Assembly: GCF_037975245.1 (NCBI RefSeq) | Contig: NC_092570.1 | Coordinates: 9,881,501-9,945,500, forward strand | Source of the DNA: Apostichopus japonicus | Taxonomy: Eukaryota; Echinodermata; Holothuroidea; Aspidochirotida; Stichopodidae | Direction: 5' to 3' | Length of the DNA: 64,000 nt | Shown here: positions 36,201 to 45,830 of the stretch, piece by piece | Layout of the letters: every line of letters begins with the position of its first letter | Position numbering within the stretch: the stretch's first letter is position 1 | Program-made: the position numbers and the translations under genes | The notes under the pieces: model-generated | What the model saw: the letters and a program-made list of their open reading frames with translations, nothing else | What the model was told of the DNA's origin: nothing | The model's database searches: none

Positions 36201-38422
36201 TACAATATTTACTCACTCACTCTGAAGAATCTGTAGAGGCTAAGTCTTCACTCAAAGCGCAGACTGTATGACTACTGGTAACTCTGAAGACTCTGTAGAA
36301 GCTACGTCTTCACTCAAAGCGCAGACTGTATGACTACTGTTAACTCTGAAGACTATGTACAAGCTACGTCTTCACTCAAAGCGCAGACTATATGACTACT
36401 GTTAACTCTGATGACTATGTACAAGCTACATCTTCACTCAAAGCGCAGACTGTACTGTATGACTACTGCTAACTCTGAAGACTCTACAAGCTACATCTTC
36501 ACTCAAAGTGCAGACTATATGACTACTGTTAACTCTGATGACTCTGTAGAAGCAACATCTTCACTCAAAGCGCAGACTGTACTGTATGACTACTGCTAAC
36601 TCTGAAGACTCTACCAGCTACATCTTCACTCAAAGTGCAGACTATATGACTACTGTTAACTCTGATGACTCTGTAGAAGCTACATCTTCACTCAAAGCGC
36701 AGACTGTACTGTATGACTACTGCTAACTCTGAAGACTCTACAAGCTACATCTTCACTCAAAGTGCAGACTATATGACTACTGTTAACTCTGAAGACTCTG
36801 TAGAAGCTACATCTTCACTCAAAGCGCAGACTGTACTGTATGACTACTGCTAACTCTGAAGACTCTACAAGCTACATCTTCACTCAAAGTGCAGACTATA
36901 TGACAACTGTTAACTCTGATGACTCTGTAGAAGCTACATCTTCACTCATAACACAGACTGTATGACTACTGTTAACTCTGAAGACTCTACAAGCTACATC
37001 TTCACTCAAAGCGCAGACTGTACTTTATGACTACTGCTAACTCTGAAGACTCTACAAGCTACATCTTCACTCAAAGTGCAGACTGTATAACTACTGTTAA
37101 CTCTGAAGACTCTACAAGCTACATCTTCACTCAAAGTGCAGACCGTATGACTACTGGTAACTCTGAGGACCCTGTAGAAGCTACGTCTACACTCATAACA
37201 CAGACTGTATGACTACTGTTAACTCTGAGGACTATGTAGAAGCTACATCTACACTCATAACACAGACTGTATGACTACTGGTAACTCTGAGGACCCTGTA
37301 GAAGCTACGTCTACACTCATAACACAGACTGTATGACTACTGTTAACTCTGAGGACTATGTAGAAGCTACATCTACACTCATAACACAGACTGTATGACT
37401 ACTGTTAACTCGGAGGACCCTGTAGAAGCTACATCTACACTCATAACACAGACTGTATGACTACTGGTAACTCTGAAGACTATGTAGAAGCTACTGTACA
37501 TCTACACTCATAACACAGACTGTATGAGACTCTGTAGAAGCTACGTCTACACTCAAAGCGCAGACTATGACTACTGTTAAGATTTCCAGGCCACCACTCT
37601 TCTTGTTCAGAGAGGTTTACAGTACAGTATACAGCCTGATAGCTCTTAAAGTATTACAGTAACCTAACATTTCACGATTGACAATAACAGGTTGCAAAAA
37701 AAATTCTTCCATGCCCATAGTGAGGTAGGCCTAATCACAGATCTGCTAAGAATCTGAACATTGCAATTAGCCTAGATAGGCCTATGTTTTATCGGGTTTG
37801 CTTTGTTATTTTTAGCACTCAGGCTGTACTGAGGCAGTTTACAGATCTGTTAAAAGTATGAATTCACTGACTTATAAGTTGTATTCATGCTATACACCTC
37901 AGATGGACAACGATTTAAAGTTACAATTTAGTGGGTTATCTGTGAATTCTTCCAGTCGCACAGAAAGCAACATATGCTTGCCAAATGTTAATATTTTTAA
38001 ACACAATATGGAAACTTATATATTTAGTTTAGATGTCTGATATTTGTTTGTCTATCTTTGTGCCGTGTTTTGTGTGCTTTTGGACGTTAACCGTTTTTAC
38101 CTGCATTATACTGTATATGTATTTTTGTATTGAGGGCTCCTCTGGATACCAGAAGCACTGAGCAGGACTACCCTCATTAAAGATGACAATAATAATAATT
38201 TAAAAAATATGTTTGCCATAGATCTACCTTGCAAATTCATATAAGAATACTGTACATAGCAGAACCAGAAAGCCAAAGGGCTTAGTTATTTCTTACCACA
38301 TTTTACTTACCAATTAGGTCAATAATTAACTTACCATTAAAATGACAATCCTCTCTGCTTGACTCATTCCAAGACATTACCCTATATACACACAACAACA
38401 GTAAGAACCATCTCAAAGCCAT
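17778..38422 (-). CDS. IL-1-receptor-like gene: two Ig domains, transmembrane helix, TIR domain; 7 exons
   Basis: Exons 38335-38422, 33965-34252, 25508-25694, 22638-22801, 21086-21241, 19092-19229 and 17778-18220 have GT/AG borders and join without a phase error (1,464 nt, 487 residues plus stop). Domain order: signal peptide (1 to about 20), Ig1 (about 30-125), Ig2 (about 126-242), membrane helix (about 255-278), TIR (about 298-425), and a basic/proline-rich tail. TIR box 1 is YDAYISYAWSD, the BB-loop region VYVPEIDNVPGG (usual RDxxPG is altered), and box 3 IEWP in place of FW. Proteins of this family sit in the plasma membrane, bind cytokine-like ligands with the Ig part and recruit TIR adaptors such as MyD88. 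Vertebrate IL-1 receptors usually have three Ig domains, so this is a shorter form. Most specific assignment: IL-1R/SIGIRR-like; orthology not determined. A large share of the 20.6 kb is intron with repeats. Confidence 0.85.
19092..19229 (-). CDS. TIR receptor exon 6: TIR domain, box 1 to BB loop
   Basis: Acceptor ttttgctaacag, phase 1. Encodes SYDAYISYAWSDVDRLFVLC, then LEKRGYRVYVPEIDNVPGG. Donor GGTT|GTAAGTAT is chosen over the 3-bp upstream GT because it has the full consensus; the protein differs by one residue only. Confidence 0.92.
20575..21000. repeat. Probable transposon fragment with hairpin motif
   Basis: Contains ggcctgacgtttcgatcctagc with a hairpin at 20629-20643 (GATCC-TAGCA-GGATC), a purine-rich GA tract and a block ending ctcggcaactgaataccc. 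Read on the minus strand the hairpin is followed by GAAACGTC. Of unknown family; I infer transposon origin from its layout, not from a recognised protein. Confidence 0.4.
21086..21241 (-). CDS. TIR receptor exon 5: transmembrane helix
   Basis: Phase 1 to 1, 156 bp. Encodes a short stalk (AQGPVEVDSPP), about 23 hydrophobic residues (IISLVFGIVFITFLCILSW..) and the cytoplasmic start VDLQLFIKDNLGKPE, the usual sequence lead-in to an IL-1R-family TIR domain. Confidence 0.9.
21870..22080. repeat. Dispersed repeat with ~120-bp monomer (site 3)
   Basis: Within intron 4 of the TIR receptor gene. Repeats the phrases cttgtactc, ggagatatcatgtttacaag and ttttgacccctggtgacct found at 14510-14830. Confidence 0.6.
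22638..22801 (-). CDS. TIR receptor exon 4: second half of Ig domain 2
   Basis: Acceptor ctctttcag, donor AAA|GTGAGT; phase 2 in, 1 out. Encodes LRFSQVTEEDLSGTYTLTLA with the D-x-SGTY core of an Ig F strand (the second cysteine follows as NECDEG). It parallels 59955-60094 in the other gene. Confidence 0.88.
22802..25507 (-). other. Intron 3 of the TIR receptor gene
   Basis: Holds the 18-bp minisatellite; otherwise no feature recognised. Confidence 0.5.
23249..23673. repeat. 18-bp minisatellite, about 23.5 copies
   Basis: Unit attaatctacaggcatta with rare variants (ctacatgcat in three units, aatttatct in one). Very homogeneous, so recently expanded. Because 18 is divisible by 3 it produces a spurious 159-codon open frame. 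Lies in intron 3 of the TIR receptor gene. Confidence 0.97.
25508..25694 (-). CDS. TIR receptor exon 3: first half of Ig domain 2
   Basis: Acceptor cttgtctttacag, donor TTTG|GTAAGT; phase 1 in, 2 out. Encodes EVCMDIHFELHE, a KMWYATMPGEQEICFF segment and SDEQQADI. Equivalent in position and phase to 58061-58301 of the plus-strand gene. Confidence 0.8.
26713..27101. mobile_element. hAT-like MITE (389 bp)
   Basis: Perfect 8-bp target duplication GGTGTAGC at 26705-26712 and 27102-27109. Ends CAGGGGGGTAGGAA and complement of CAGGGGGAAAGGAG, imperfect inverted repeats. No transposase. In intron 2 of the TIR receptor gene. Confidence 0.85.
30018..30172 (-). CDS. Exon-like segment with stop, unassigned
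   Basis: Acceptor attatttcag at 30173-30175, then in phase 1 an acidic/serine-rich reading NQDTSIEEDHQTEIDEPLDK, followed by SSKFASSSSRSQ and a C-terminal ..IIYYYEGL and TAG at 30018. Composition is much more protein-like than the other two frames. Phase would accept the Ig1 exon (33965) or any other phase-1 exon. It could be an alternative terminal exon giving a secreted or truncated product, a remnant of another gene, or chance. No polyadenylation signal is evident nearby. Confidence 0.35.
31275..32560 (-). mobile_element. CR1/L2-type LINE relic (endonuclease end to mid reverse transcriptase)
   Basis: Read on the minus strand: EN-type remnants (HGLTQHINEPRHDHGHTLDL and a SDHV motif), then RT N-terminal sequence (ILKSPGTKSCDLDKIPTPFL, VPDALKVAHVRPILKKSGLD), then NYRPISNLPYVSK and REHLVDNQILDCCQSACRTH, ending in SLTDHIPCQMDDGK. 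Several frameshifts and stops; the catalytic middle and 3' end are missing. Host relation: sits in intron 2 of the TIR receptor gene, same strand. What looks like a splice donor at its end (GATG|GTAAGC) is only the codons of DGK. Confidence 0.88.
33965..34252 (-). CDS. TIR receptor exon 2: Ig domain 1
   Basis: Acceptor ccctcattttcag, donor ACTA|GTAAGT, phase 1 to 1 (288 bp, a whole Ig domain in one exon). Ig landmarks: Cys in INFCKPTNYC, Trp in YIEWYRDD, and the D-x-G-x-Y/F-x-C motif as SDSGIFKCVAWN. It resembles exon 56689-56991 of the plus-strand gene (HVEWYKDG, GNYTCIVSN). Confidence 0.9.
36221..37580. repeat. ~62-bp minisatellite, about 21 copies
   Basis: Core unit reads gactactgttaactctgaag, actctgtagaagctacatct, tcactcaaagcgcagactgt. 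Variants alternate (gctaactctgaag with short tcta..; gttaactctgatgac with full form), forming roughly 124-bp dimers in the middle, and a different 3' half (acactcataacacagactgt) from about 36945 on. In intron 1 of the TIR receptor gene. Confidence 0.95.
38335..38422 (-). CDS. TIR receptor exon 1: start and signal peptide
   Basis: ATG at 38420-38422 gives MALRWFLLLLCVYRVMSWNE, a classical hydrophobic signal core, followed by an N-glycosylation site (NES). The donor is AATG|GTAAGT, phase 1, matching the Ig1 exon. It is 4 kb upstream of exon 2, across the 36.2-37.6 kb minisatellite, so the link rests on phase and content. Confidence 0.7.
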
Positions 38423-40664
38423 TCTTCTTTATGAGTCATATATTCTGCTGGCCTAATGGATTTCGGTACCTTTGTGATTTCTGGATTCTAAACAGAAAAA
38501 TGGAATATCAAAATTAGTGCAATCAATGTGGGTCAGTCACATACAGAAACCAGAAAATATGAATGGAGCTGGAGCAGGGACCAAGAGCAAATCTGAAGTC
38601 TTCAAATGCCAATATATCCACAATCTACTTTCTGTGCATTGATTGCAATCTGTGCGCACCAACCTACATATACCCTACCACTTAGCAGGTAATTCTTTCA
38701 ATTCAATTACAGCTCTGTCAATCTACCTTCCATTAAATAGTATTGTAAGTAATCTTTCTGATCAAGGCAAGTACTATTCACAATTTCACAAATACAGTAT
38801 GTGAGTACTTAGTATGTGGATCTAATACAACATGAATATAACGTTTCAATAACTGTATATCAATTTAATCCAATACAGAAAAACTTGAGTGATACAAACC
38901 ATTGAGTTTCCTTGAGCAGTAATGGTCTAACTTAATCCTAATTCTTACAATAAGATCCATGAGAACCTTTTTTATTGTAGTTAAACAGCAAATGAATAAA
39001 GCCAGGGTAAATATGATCACTGACGTCTTTCAACTTCAACAAGATAAACTGTCTGGATCAAGACAAAATCCTGTCAAAACACTTAAAAATATACTGTAAA
39101 AATACATTACCTAATTCAGTTCTGATTTCATTACAATGGTTGTGATAGCACTATGGAAGTGAGCATTCTGTCAATTGCATTATTATGTATTACAATCACT
39201 GACATGCACAGGATTTCAAAGGCACATGGAAAGGAGAGGGGGGATTCTTAATTGTTCCCCAATGGTTCAGGAACTTCAGGTACAGTAGGGGTAGGCATGA
39301 ACCTTTATATGGAAGTGCCAGAGGTAACTCGACTCCAGGATGGTATAATCGAGTGGTTGTGCATCGCCCTGGGGTTCTTGATGCAGAAGCTACCATGTAC
39401 AGTAGGTAGTCTTGGGTTCAAGTGCAAGGTTATGCTACTAACAAATTTGAAATGTTTGTGTGGGATTGATAACTGGTTTACATCCCCCTCCCCAATCCCC
39501 CTCCCCTGGCCACCCAAATCCATTGAATCAGTGCCTTTGGACATTCTGGGCTCAGATGTCCCCGACACTGTGGCAAGATAAATAAGTACAAAACAAAACT
39601 GTTGCCTACTGTGCATGACACATACTGTAGGGACCAAAGTAGATGGAGGATGGAAATTTAGGTTAACATAAATTGTATTTCCAACTTCAATAATGCTAGT
39701 ACAATGAGGAAACTGCAGGCTAGAATTCTCATATTTACTGATCTAAACGTGGAAAATTACTTTCCAGTCATGCTACCATCACGTTCTCTACCCCATGCAA
39801 AAAGCAGTATAACCGAAAATCGATGGGTGTACTGTTACCGCGGTAATTTCCGGTGTCCCCTCATCCGTGTTACTGTGTTATAGTGCAGTTTCACTGATAC
39901 TTTTAACTCTTATTGTTAGTGCAAATTGTAACCACTTTTTCAAACACACTTTTAATCTACAATGCCTACACGGAAATGGCCAAAATTGCTATAGTGAAAC
40001 AAGAAAACATCAATTTTGTATTTTGAGACACTGTTCATGTACTAGAGTAGTTTCTACTTAAGTTTTAGCAGAATCATTATAGTAAACCTCAACGCATGCG
40101 CGAAGTTGGGGAAATTTGTCCTTGCTTCGAAGTTCGAGCAAGACTTGACTTCCTACCGTTACAAGTATAATCCTCCTATGTCTGGACGAATTTGGTCAAA
40201 CCATCGATACATTTATATATGCTGCAGGATAAAACTAACTTTAAACAGAACAGCAATGCGGTTACTATCGCTAAGTAAGTTACCATATACCACCACCGTA
40301 CGTACCTTAGCCTATGCCTATACTAGTTTGTCTTCAAGTTCCTTTGCTTTTACTCACCGACATCAAGATCCCACGAATTCTCTTGACAACACAAACTTTG
40401 GTCAATATGAAAACTTATTTTCGACTATCTTCTGTCTCATGATTTGTTGTTACAGTAGCAAACTATTACGATATTTTATAAACGAGGTAAAATGTCTGTA
40501 CAGGGTTACATTGGCTTCACTAGGTAAGTTCAATGAACAAATATAACGACAGCTCTATAACTTTCTCAGAAACACAGAAACCGGAAGTTGCACGGAAGTA
40601 TTTTTTGCGATAATGCCTCATCTCTAAATTACGGTGGCTTGAAAAGGACATGAGCAGGAAGAAA

Positions 40665-40762
40665 GTAGCGACTCAAAATTTTGCCTTTAAAGTCATCATT
40701 TTGACTTTCAATCTCACAATTATGAGATTGAAAGTCAAAATTGTGAGATGTTGAGTCGCTAC
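40665..40762. repeat. 98-bp foldback element
   Basis: Outer 12-bp inverted ends GTAGCGACTCAA and TTGAGTCGCTAC. Inside, two perfect 19-bp arms (40698-40716 and 40723-40741) separated by 6 bp (caatta). Nearly a palindrome; probably a tiny MITE. Confidence 0.75.
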
Positions 40763-40909
40763 GTCCCTATTAAACCACCGCACTATAAGCGGTATATCCT
40801 GATTTACGTTACTTTGTACAAAAGCTGCGGCCACCTCACACTACCCTTACGGACATTGAACCAGTGGCGTCGTCAGACGTTTGGAAGTGGTGTATGTAGG
40901 GGGCACAGC

Positions 40910-40936
40910 CATAGAAATTGAAGTTCACTTTCTATG
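40910..40936. mobile_element. 27-bp micro-insertion with 8-bp target duplication
   Basis: CATAGAAA at the left end and TTTCTATG at the right end enclose 11 bp (27 bp in all), flanked by GGCACAGC on both sides (40902-40909, 40937-40944). It shares its ends with 45474-45493. It sits inside what looks like a hAT-type terminus (cagtggcgtcgtcagacg at 40862). Confidence 0.65.
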
Positions 40937-41691
40937 GGCACAGCAAACTGAGAGCAACAGAACAACGTAGATGATTAACGTGGAGCTATGGGCGCCAGTG
41001 AGAAGCCACTTGAGCATGGGGACCAAGGCCCCACCACATAGGACCTTTGGTTGGTCAGTGTCAGGGGGGGGGGGGGAATCGGCCACTGATATGAGGCTTT
41101 GTGGTTTGGAGGTAAAAAATGTATTTCATTGAGTCTGAATGAGGGGAACCAAACATTGGGGGGGGGGGGGGGAGTTGTCTGGAGACATGTGATGAAGTTC
41201 CAAATAAATATATCAAGTTAAACAGTCGAAATTCTGGTATAAAAAGTCCCAGTCGTAATTTAATATACTCTTAAATTTGAGATAGTATAGTCGAAATGTC
41301 GAGAAAAAAATTATAAAATATTTATATTAGCATCTAAAATTTGAGATGTAAATTCTATATTTCGATTAAAAGTCCTTAGTCGAGCAACGAGTGGAAATTT
41401 CGAAATAAAATAGTCGAGATTGGAATATGAAAAGAGGCAAATTATTGCTACATGTCAAGAGATTCGGCATTTCCAAAACAACATATTTAGAGAAAAAGAG
41501 AGAGGCTGAACTTCAAAAAAAAAAAACACCCGGTAGTTCATGGAAAGCCGAAGAGTCTAATTTTACAGGAAAAGGCCGAAATGTGACTATAACTAGACAA
41601 CAAAACTACAGTGTGGTTCCGATGATGTTACATCAATAATCTTATATGAATGTGACAACTATAGGCTCCTATAAACTATCCTTCATTAAAG

Positions 41692-41935
41692 GAGTGTTAG
41701 CTCAGTGGTTAACACCGGTGCCTTTCAATCATAAGGTCCCGAGTTCGAGTCACTCAAAGATTAATGTATATCGTCCAGTTACAGAGTTGTTGACAATTGA
41801 CAATTCATAACCCTGGACGTGAAATATGAATCTAAGAGACTGATTTCGGTCAGCTTGCGGCTTTGATAAGCCAATGATGGCTTCTTCGCGAGTTCCTGCT
41901 TGCAGGAGGATCTAATATACATAAATTGAGTGGCG
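41692..41935 (+). repeat. tRNA-derived SINE
   Basis: 5' head with A-box-like ttagctcagtggttaacac and B-box-like gagttcgagtcactc, separated by the distance of a tRNA. The anticodon arm is degenerate (8-nt loop), so it is not a working tRNA. It is followed by a non-tRNA body with gagactgatttcggtcagc and cgagttcctgcttgcagg. About 240 bp; 3' end not sharply defined. Confidence 0.65.
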
Positions 41936-42404
41936 TATAGAAAGCTGAGGGGGTCGAGGTCATTCCCATTATAATCCGGAACCAGAATCGGTAATGCTAG
42001 GAAAAAGTGTGGGTCGGAGTTTTATTTAGTAATTTGCTCCTATATCTCTAAAGTCAACATTTTGCGTTGATATTCGATGTGTAATTTAATTTTTCTCGTG
42101 ATTGGGTTGAGTGGGCAAGCCAGTTCTATAATTCTGAAGCAAACGATACAGAGAAATGCAACAAAGAGAAACGATTTATACTGAAAAATGTTATACTTGT
42201 CACCACCCTCCCCCCCCCCCCCCCGCCGCGCACCAAACACAAGCTGCCATCTATAAATAAATCATATTGATAAAGTGTCACTAAATTGTCTTGAAGGCAG
42301 CCCCCAGCTTTGCAGTGTTACTTTCATTTAAGATGTATACAACGAAATGAGAGGAAGGAAACGTTATGAAATTATATCAATTTATTCCTCCATTACACCC
42401 CTAG

Positions 42405-42541
42405 CTCCCCCTACAGACGCAAAAGTCCGACGATTTACACCAAAGAAACCAACCGAATCCTCCTCTGCAGATTCACACACAAAGGTCACAGTAAGGCCAT
42501 CCACTACAACCGAAGCGTATATAGAGCATGTAGGGCCATAG
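42405..42541 (+). CDS. Possible terminal exon of an unidentified gene
   Basis: A polypyrimidine acceptor (tccattacacccctag) opens a Thr/Ser/Lys-rich frame (KKPTESSSADSHTK, VRPSTTTEAYIEHVGP) ending at TAG 42539-42541. No upstream partner exon was recognised and no domain is present. It could equally be chance. Confidence 0.25.
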
Positions 42542-43074
42542 GGGGGGGGGGGTTGAAGTTAAGGACTGCCAGTCTGGGAGGGGTATATATAGGAGGGAGT
42601 AAATGGTTGTACCATATGGGTACTTAAATGCGTAATGGTGTTATATTTTGCAACTTACAAAGAACATTTTATTTTCAAGAAATTTCACTGTACGTCAGTA
42701 CACCTAGTACAAACATTTCCTTCAGTTTGTTTAAAATGATCAACTTGACCTTTAGAAATAACATCTTACACATCTCATTATTTACGCAACAAACATATAA
42801 TAATCTTCAACATGCTTGGAGGGGACACAGGCGTATACATTAACCTGGACCGACAATGTCAATGGGGGACGTCAAAGAAAAAAAACGTACTAACCATGGA
42901 GTGTCATGTGACGTGCTTAGTACTGTTTGAACGTATATTCTACATAACTAATGTCACAATCTCATGATAGCTACCACATTCCTTGTGAAATATCAAACAG
43001 TGTAATCTGGCTATGTGGTACATTTTTCAACGTTTACCGCTGTTTTTTATAGTAGTATTTTCTTTCAAAAAATC

Positions 43075-44650
43075 AAACTACAGCTGAAACGCACGGAGCT
43101 TATCAGGATCGTACACAAATGTACATAAACACAAGATGCATACGTCAGGATTCGTTGTTCCTTCACAATACAAGTGTTCTTGCACGTGTAACCCTTTCAA
43201 AGAAGTGCGTTAATTTAAAATCAGTAGCGATATTAAGATTTAGAGGGTATGTTGGAAACTTTATTTTGTGCCACTGCACATGTCTGGAAATTAGTTGCCC
43301 GGTAGCCATCTTTGCCCCGTGCAGTCACTGTAGACCTGCTGTTCATTATTATGTATAGTTTGGCCTGAATTATAGTCAAGGTATTATTTTGTTGAATTTC
43401 CTGAGGGATTATATGAACCGATTACGTAACAGCTCTCCAGAATGGTGTTGAGAACCTGACGGGACGTGGAACAAGTTGACGGTTGTAGGAACTTCACCTG
43501 AGCCACTCATGTCGGCGAATTAGTGATCTGTTACGCGTTACTATAATTAATAGAATATATCTGGTGATGAGTGCATGCAAAGGGGGTATATTAATATAGA
43601 GCAGGGTTTCCCTAACTTTATCCCCCCCCCCACGAACCCCCTGTGGATGTCAGAGTTTACCACGAAGCCCCAACTTTTTGAGACACGATCTGAGTCATTA
43701 TTATACTATAATACGCATAACAGTGCTTCGTAAAAGTTCAAGTTCATATAGTGTAATATTGTAATGACAAAAAAAAAGAAAGAAAGAAAGCACATATTTA
43801 TTTGGAAACTTCAAGATCAGATCACGAATTGTATCACGCATTGATTGCCCATCACACACGATGAGACGAATGCTCCTGTTTTGTATCACATGCACGGTAT
43901 GGTACTACTACGGCAACATATGCGTATGGAAAAGAAAAGATCTCGAGTTCGTCGAAATGTTCAAATGAAGGCCTTTTTACATTACTTAATTATATGATAT
44001 ATCATATTTAAGTTCAACAAAAAGTACTTTAGCTTTGTCTTTCAGAAACGTCTCACGAACCCCTGGGACAGACTCACGCCCCCCTAGGGGTTGATGCACC
44101 CCAGTTAGGGAACTATAGAGGGGGTTTATCTCACGACTGTGGGGTAGTTGTCATGCATTTGTTATTATTTTAATTAAGCTTTAAGAGCATCTGACATCAC
44201 TTTTCAACCAGGGGGATTCCCATCTCCTGTCTCGATGTTTGATCTAATATTGTCATATTGAATTCAGTACGTGTTGGAAAGAGAACATTAGTTTTGTATT
44301 CATTTCCTCTGCGTTATGGTTTTCATATTCTAGACTATAGAGGGCGAACGAACACCGGGTTACACACGTAACATGATATATAGTAGACTGCCGTATGCAA
44401 TCTATTAGACTCTGGCAGTATATAGTTATTCGAACAGTAGCCGGCTCCATGCAGATCAACCTTATTATGAGACGGAAGGTGAATCTCAACAAGGTTATCA
44501 TCCAAACATTAGCAATTTTTCTGAAATTTACCGTAAATTCCCGTTTTAGTGGCGGATTGTTGTCTACGGAACGCTTATCTTTTCGAACTGACAAAGGGTT
44601 AAAATAAGTTAGTAGCACCCTGGAGCACGTCAAACATCGTGGCGTATTAA
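43075..44650. repeat. Split copy of a dispersed sequence
   Basis: Blocks 43075-43185 and 44345-44650 are the two halves of a sequence found contiguous at 45430-45830 (shared phrases include gtacacaaatgtacataaac, gccgtatgcaatctat and tgacaaagggttaaaa). The middle (about 43186-44344, with the MITE above) was inserted here or lost in the other copy. Confidence 0.65.
43602..44118. mobile_element. hAT-like MITE (about 515 bp)
   Basis: Left end CAGGGTTTCCCTAACT, right end complement of ..TTCCCTAACT; both flanks contain TATAGAG, with the exact 8-bp duplication blurred (ATATAGAG against CTATAGAG). C/G-rich ends, no coding region. Confidence 0.6.
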
Positions 44651-45429
44651 CCTGGGACTGACTACGTCAAAGAGGAGACGCGCCAAAAAATATAAGAGTT
44701 GAGTGCTCACAAGGGAGCACGTCACACGACCCTCCATATTTGGTATATACGTTTTTATCATTATTATTTTAAAACAATTGCGCGTCTCCCCCACAGAAAT
44801 GTAAACATAGAAAACTTGTCGCTTGCAGCAAGTTGAGGATCAACAGCTCACCTAAAAGCGTCAACCTACACTGCAATTTTACGCAGAGTCTTAACGCTAG
44901 GCAATGAAGTGGCCAATTAAATTTCCAGATTGTAAGAAACTCTTTATACAAAAACATGAGAATACACAGAACTGTGAGCCACTTCTAATGCATTGAAAAC
45001 GAAACGCTATCTTTGTCATGTTTCTATTCAAAAAATAAATGTAGGCAGTGCCTATCTACGGAAGCATACTGCACGTTTAACGACGTTTTAACGGTTCCAA
45101 GAAATTGAAATGCGGCTTTTAATTGAACAAATATACAACTCGTTGGATGTAACCGAATTTCATTGATCAGTATATTATATTACCGCAAAACTGCGTCTGT
45201 CCTTTGGCATTTTCCCTGGCAGTGACAAAAACTATTGTACTGAATACTAACAGTAGTGTAACTGTAAAGTTACCTTTGTACTAAAGCAAAGGTCACGAAC
45301 TCAGCTACCACACTCTTGGAAAAGCTACGCAAACAATTGAAACAATGGAATCTAGCTAATTAGTACATGTTTAGTGCTTACCGCAAAGTTCAATTCCAAA
45401 AATGCCATGTTGAGTTTATTTTCTTCACA

Positions 45430-45830
45430 CAGTTGAACTGCAGCTGGAACGCATGTAGCATATACGACTGTACCATAGAAATTAATTTCTATGGACTGTA
45501 CACAAATGTGACATAAACATTAGAAGCAGTCGACATGATGCGTTGTTCCTAAGCAACACAAGGCTCCTTGCCGTTTTCGCACGTAAATAAGCGCGTATGC
45601 CATGATAAGAGTGGCCGCCGTATGCAATCTATAAGACTGTCAATAAATTTTCGAATAGTAGCCAGGATATTTTTATGAGAAAGAAAGTAAATCGTCAGTA
45701 AATGCCCGTTGTAGTGGCAGTCTGTATCTATGCATGGAACGCTTATCTCCTCAAACTGACAAAGGGTTAAAAAGATGTTAGTAGCACCTCGGAGCACGTC
45801 ACGTGACCATCCATTGTTGTTACATTTTCG
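45430..45830. repeat. Compact copy of the dispersed sequence at 43.1-44.6 kb
   Basis: Contiguous version of the split copy, about 80% alike, holding an extra 20-bp palindrome plus 8-bp duplication at 45466-45501 that the split copy lacks. Confidence 0.65.
45474..45493. mobile_element. 20-bp palindromic micro-insertion with 8-bp target duplication
   Basis: CATAGAAATTAATTTCTATG is a perfect palindrome flanked on both sides by GACTGTAC (45466-45473, 45494-45501). The related sequence at 43105 lacks it, which supports an insertion rather than a chance palindrome. Confidence 0.75.

Noticed and set aside
36221..37580. CRISPR-like array
   Set aside because: Units are contiguous with no unique spacers, and the context is a eukaryotic intron.
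39252..39637. Two ~110-codon frames on opposite strands
   Set aside because: Mutually antisense, no domain; one is a by-product of the other's composition.
40106..40546. 146-codon open frame on the plus strand
   Set aside because: No domain, no signal peptide, ordinary AT-rich composition, and no phase-consistent neighbours.
41692..41765. Functional tRNA gene
   Set aside because: The anticodon loop has eight bases and the acceptor arm does not pair; better explained as a SINE head.
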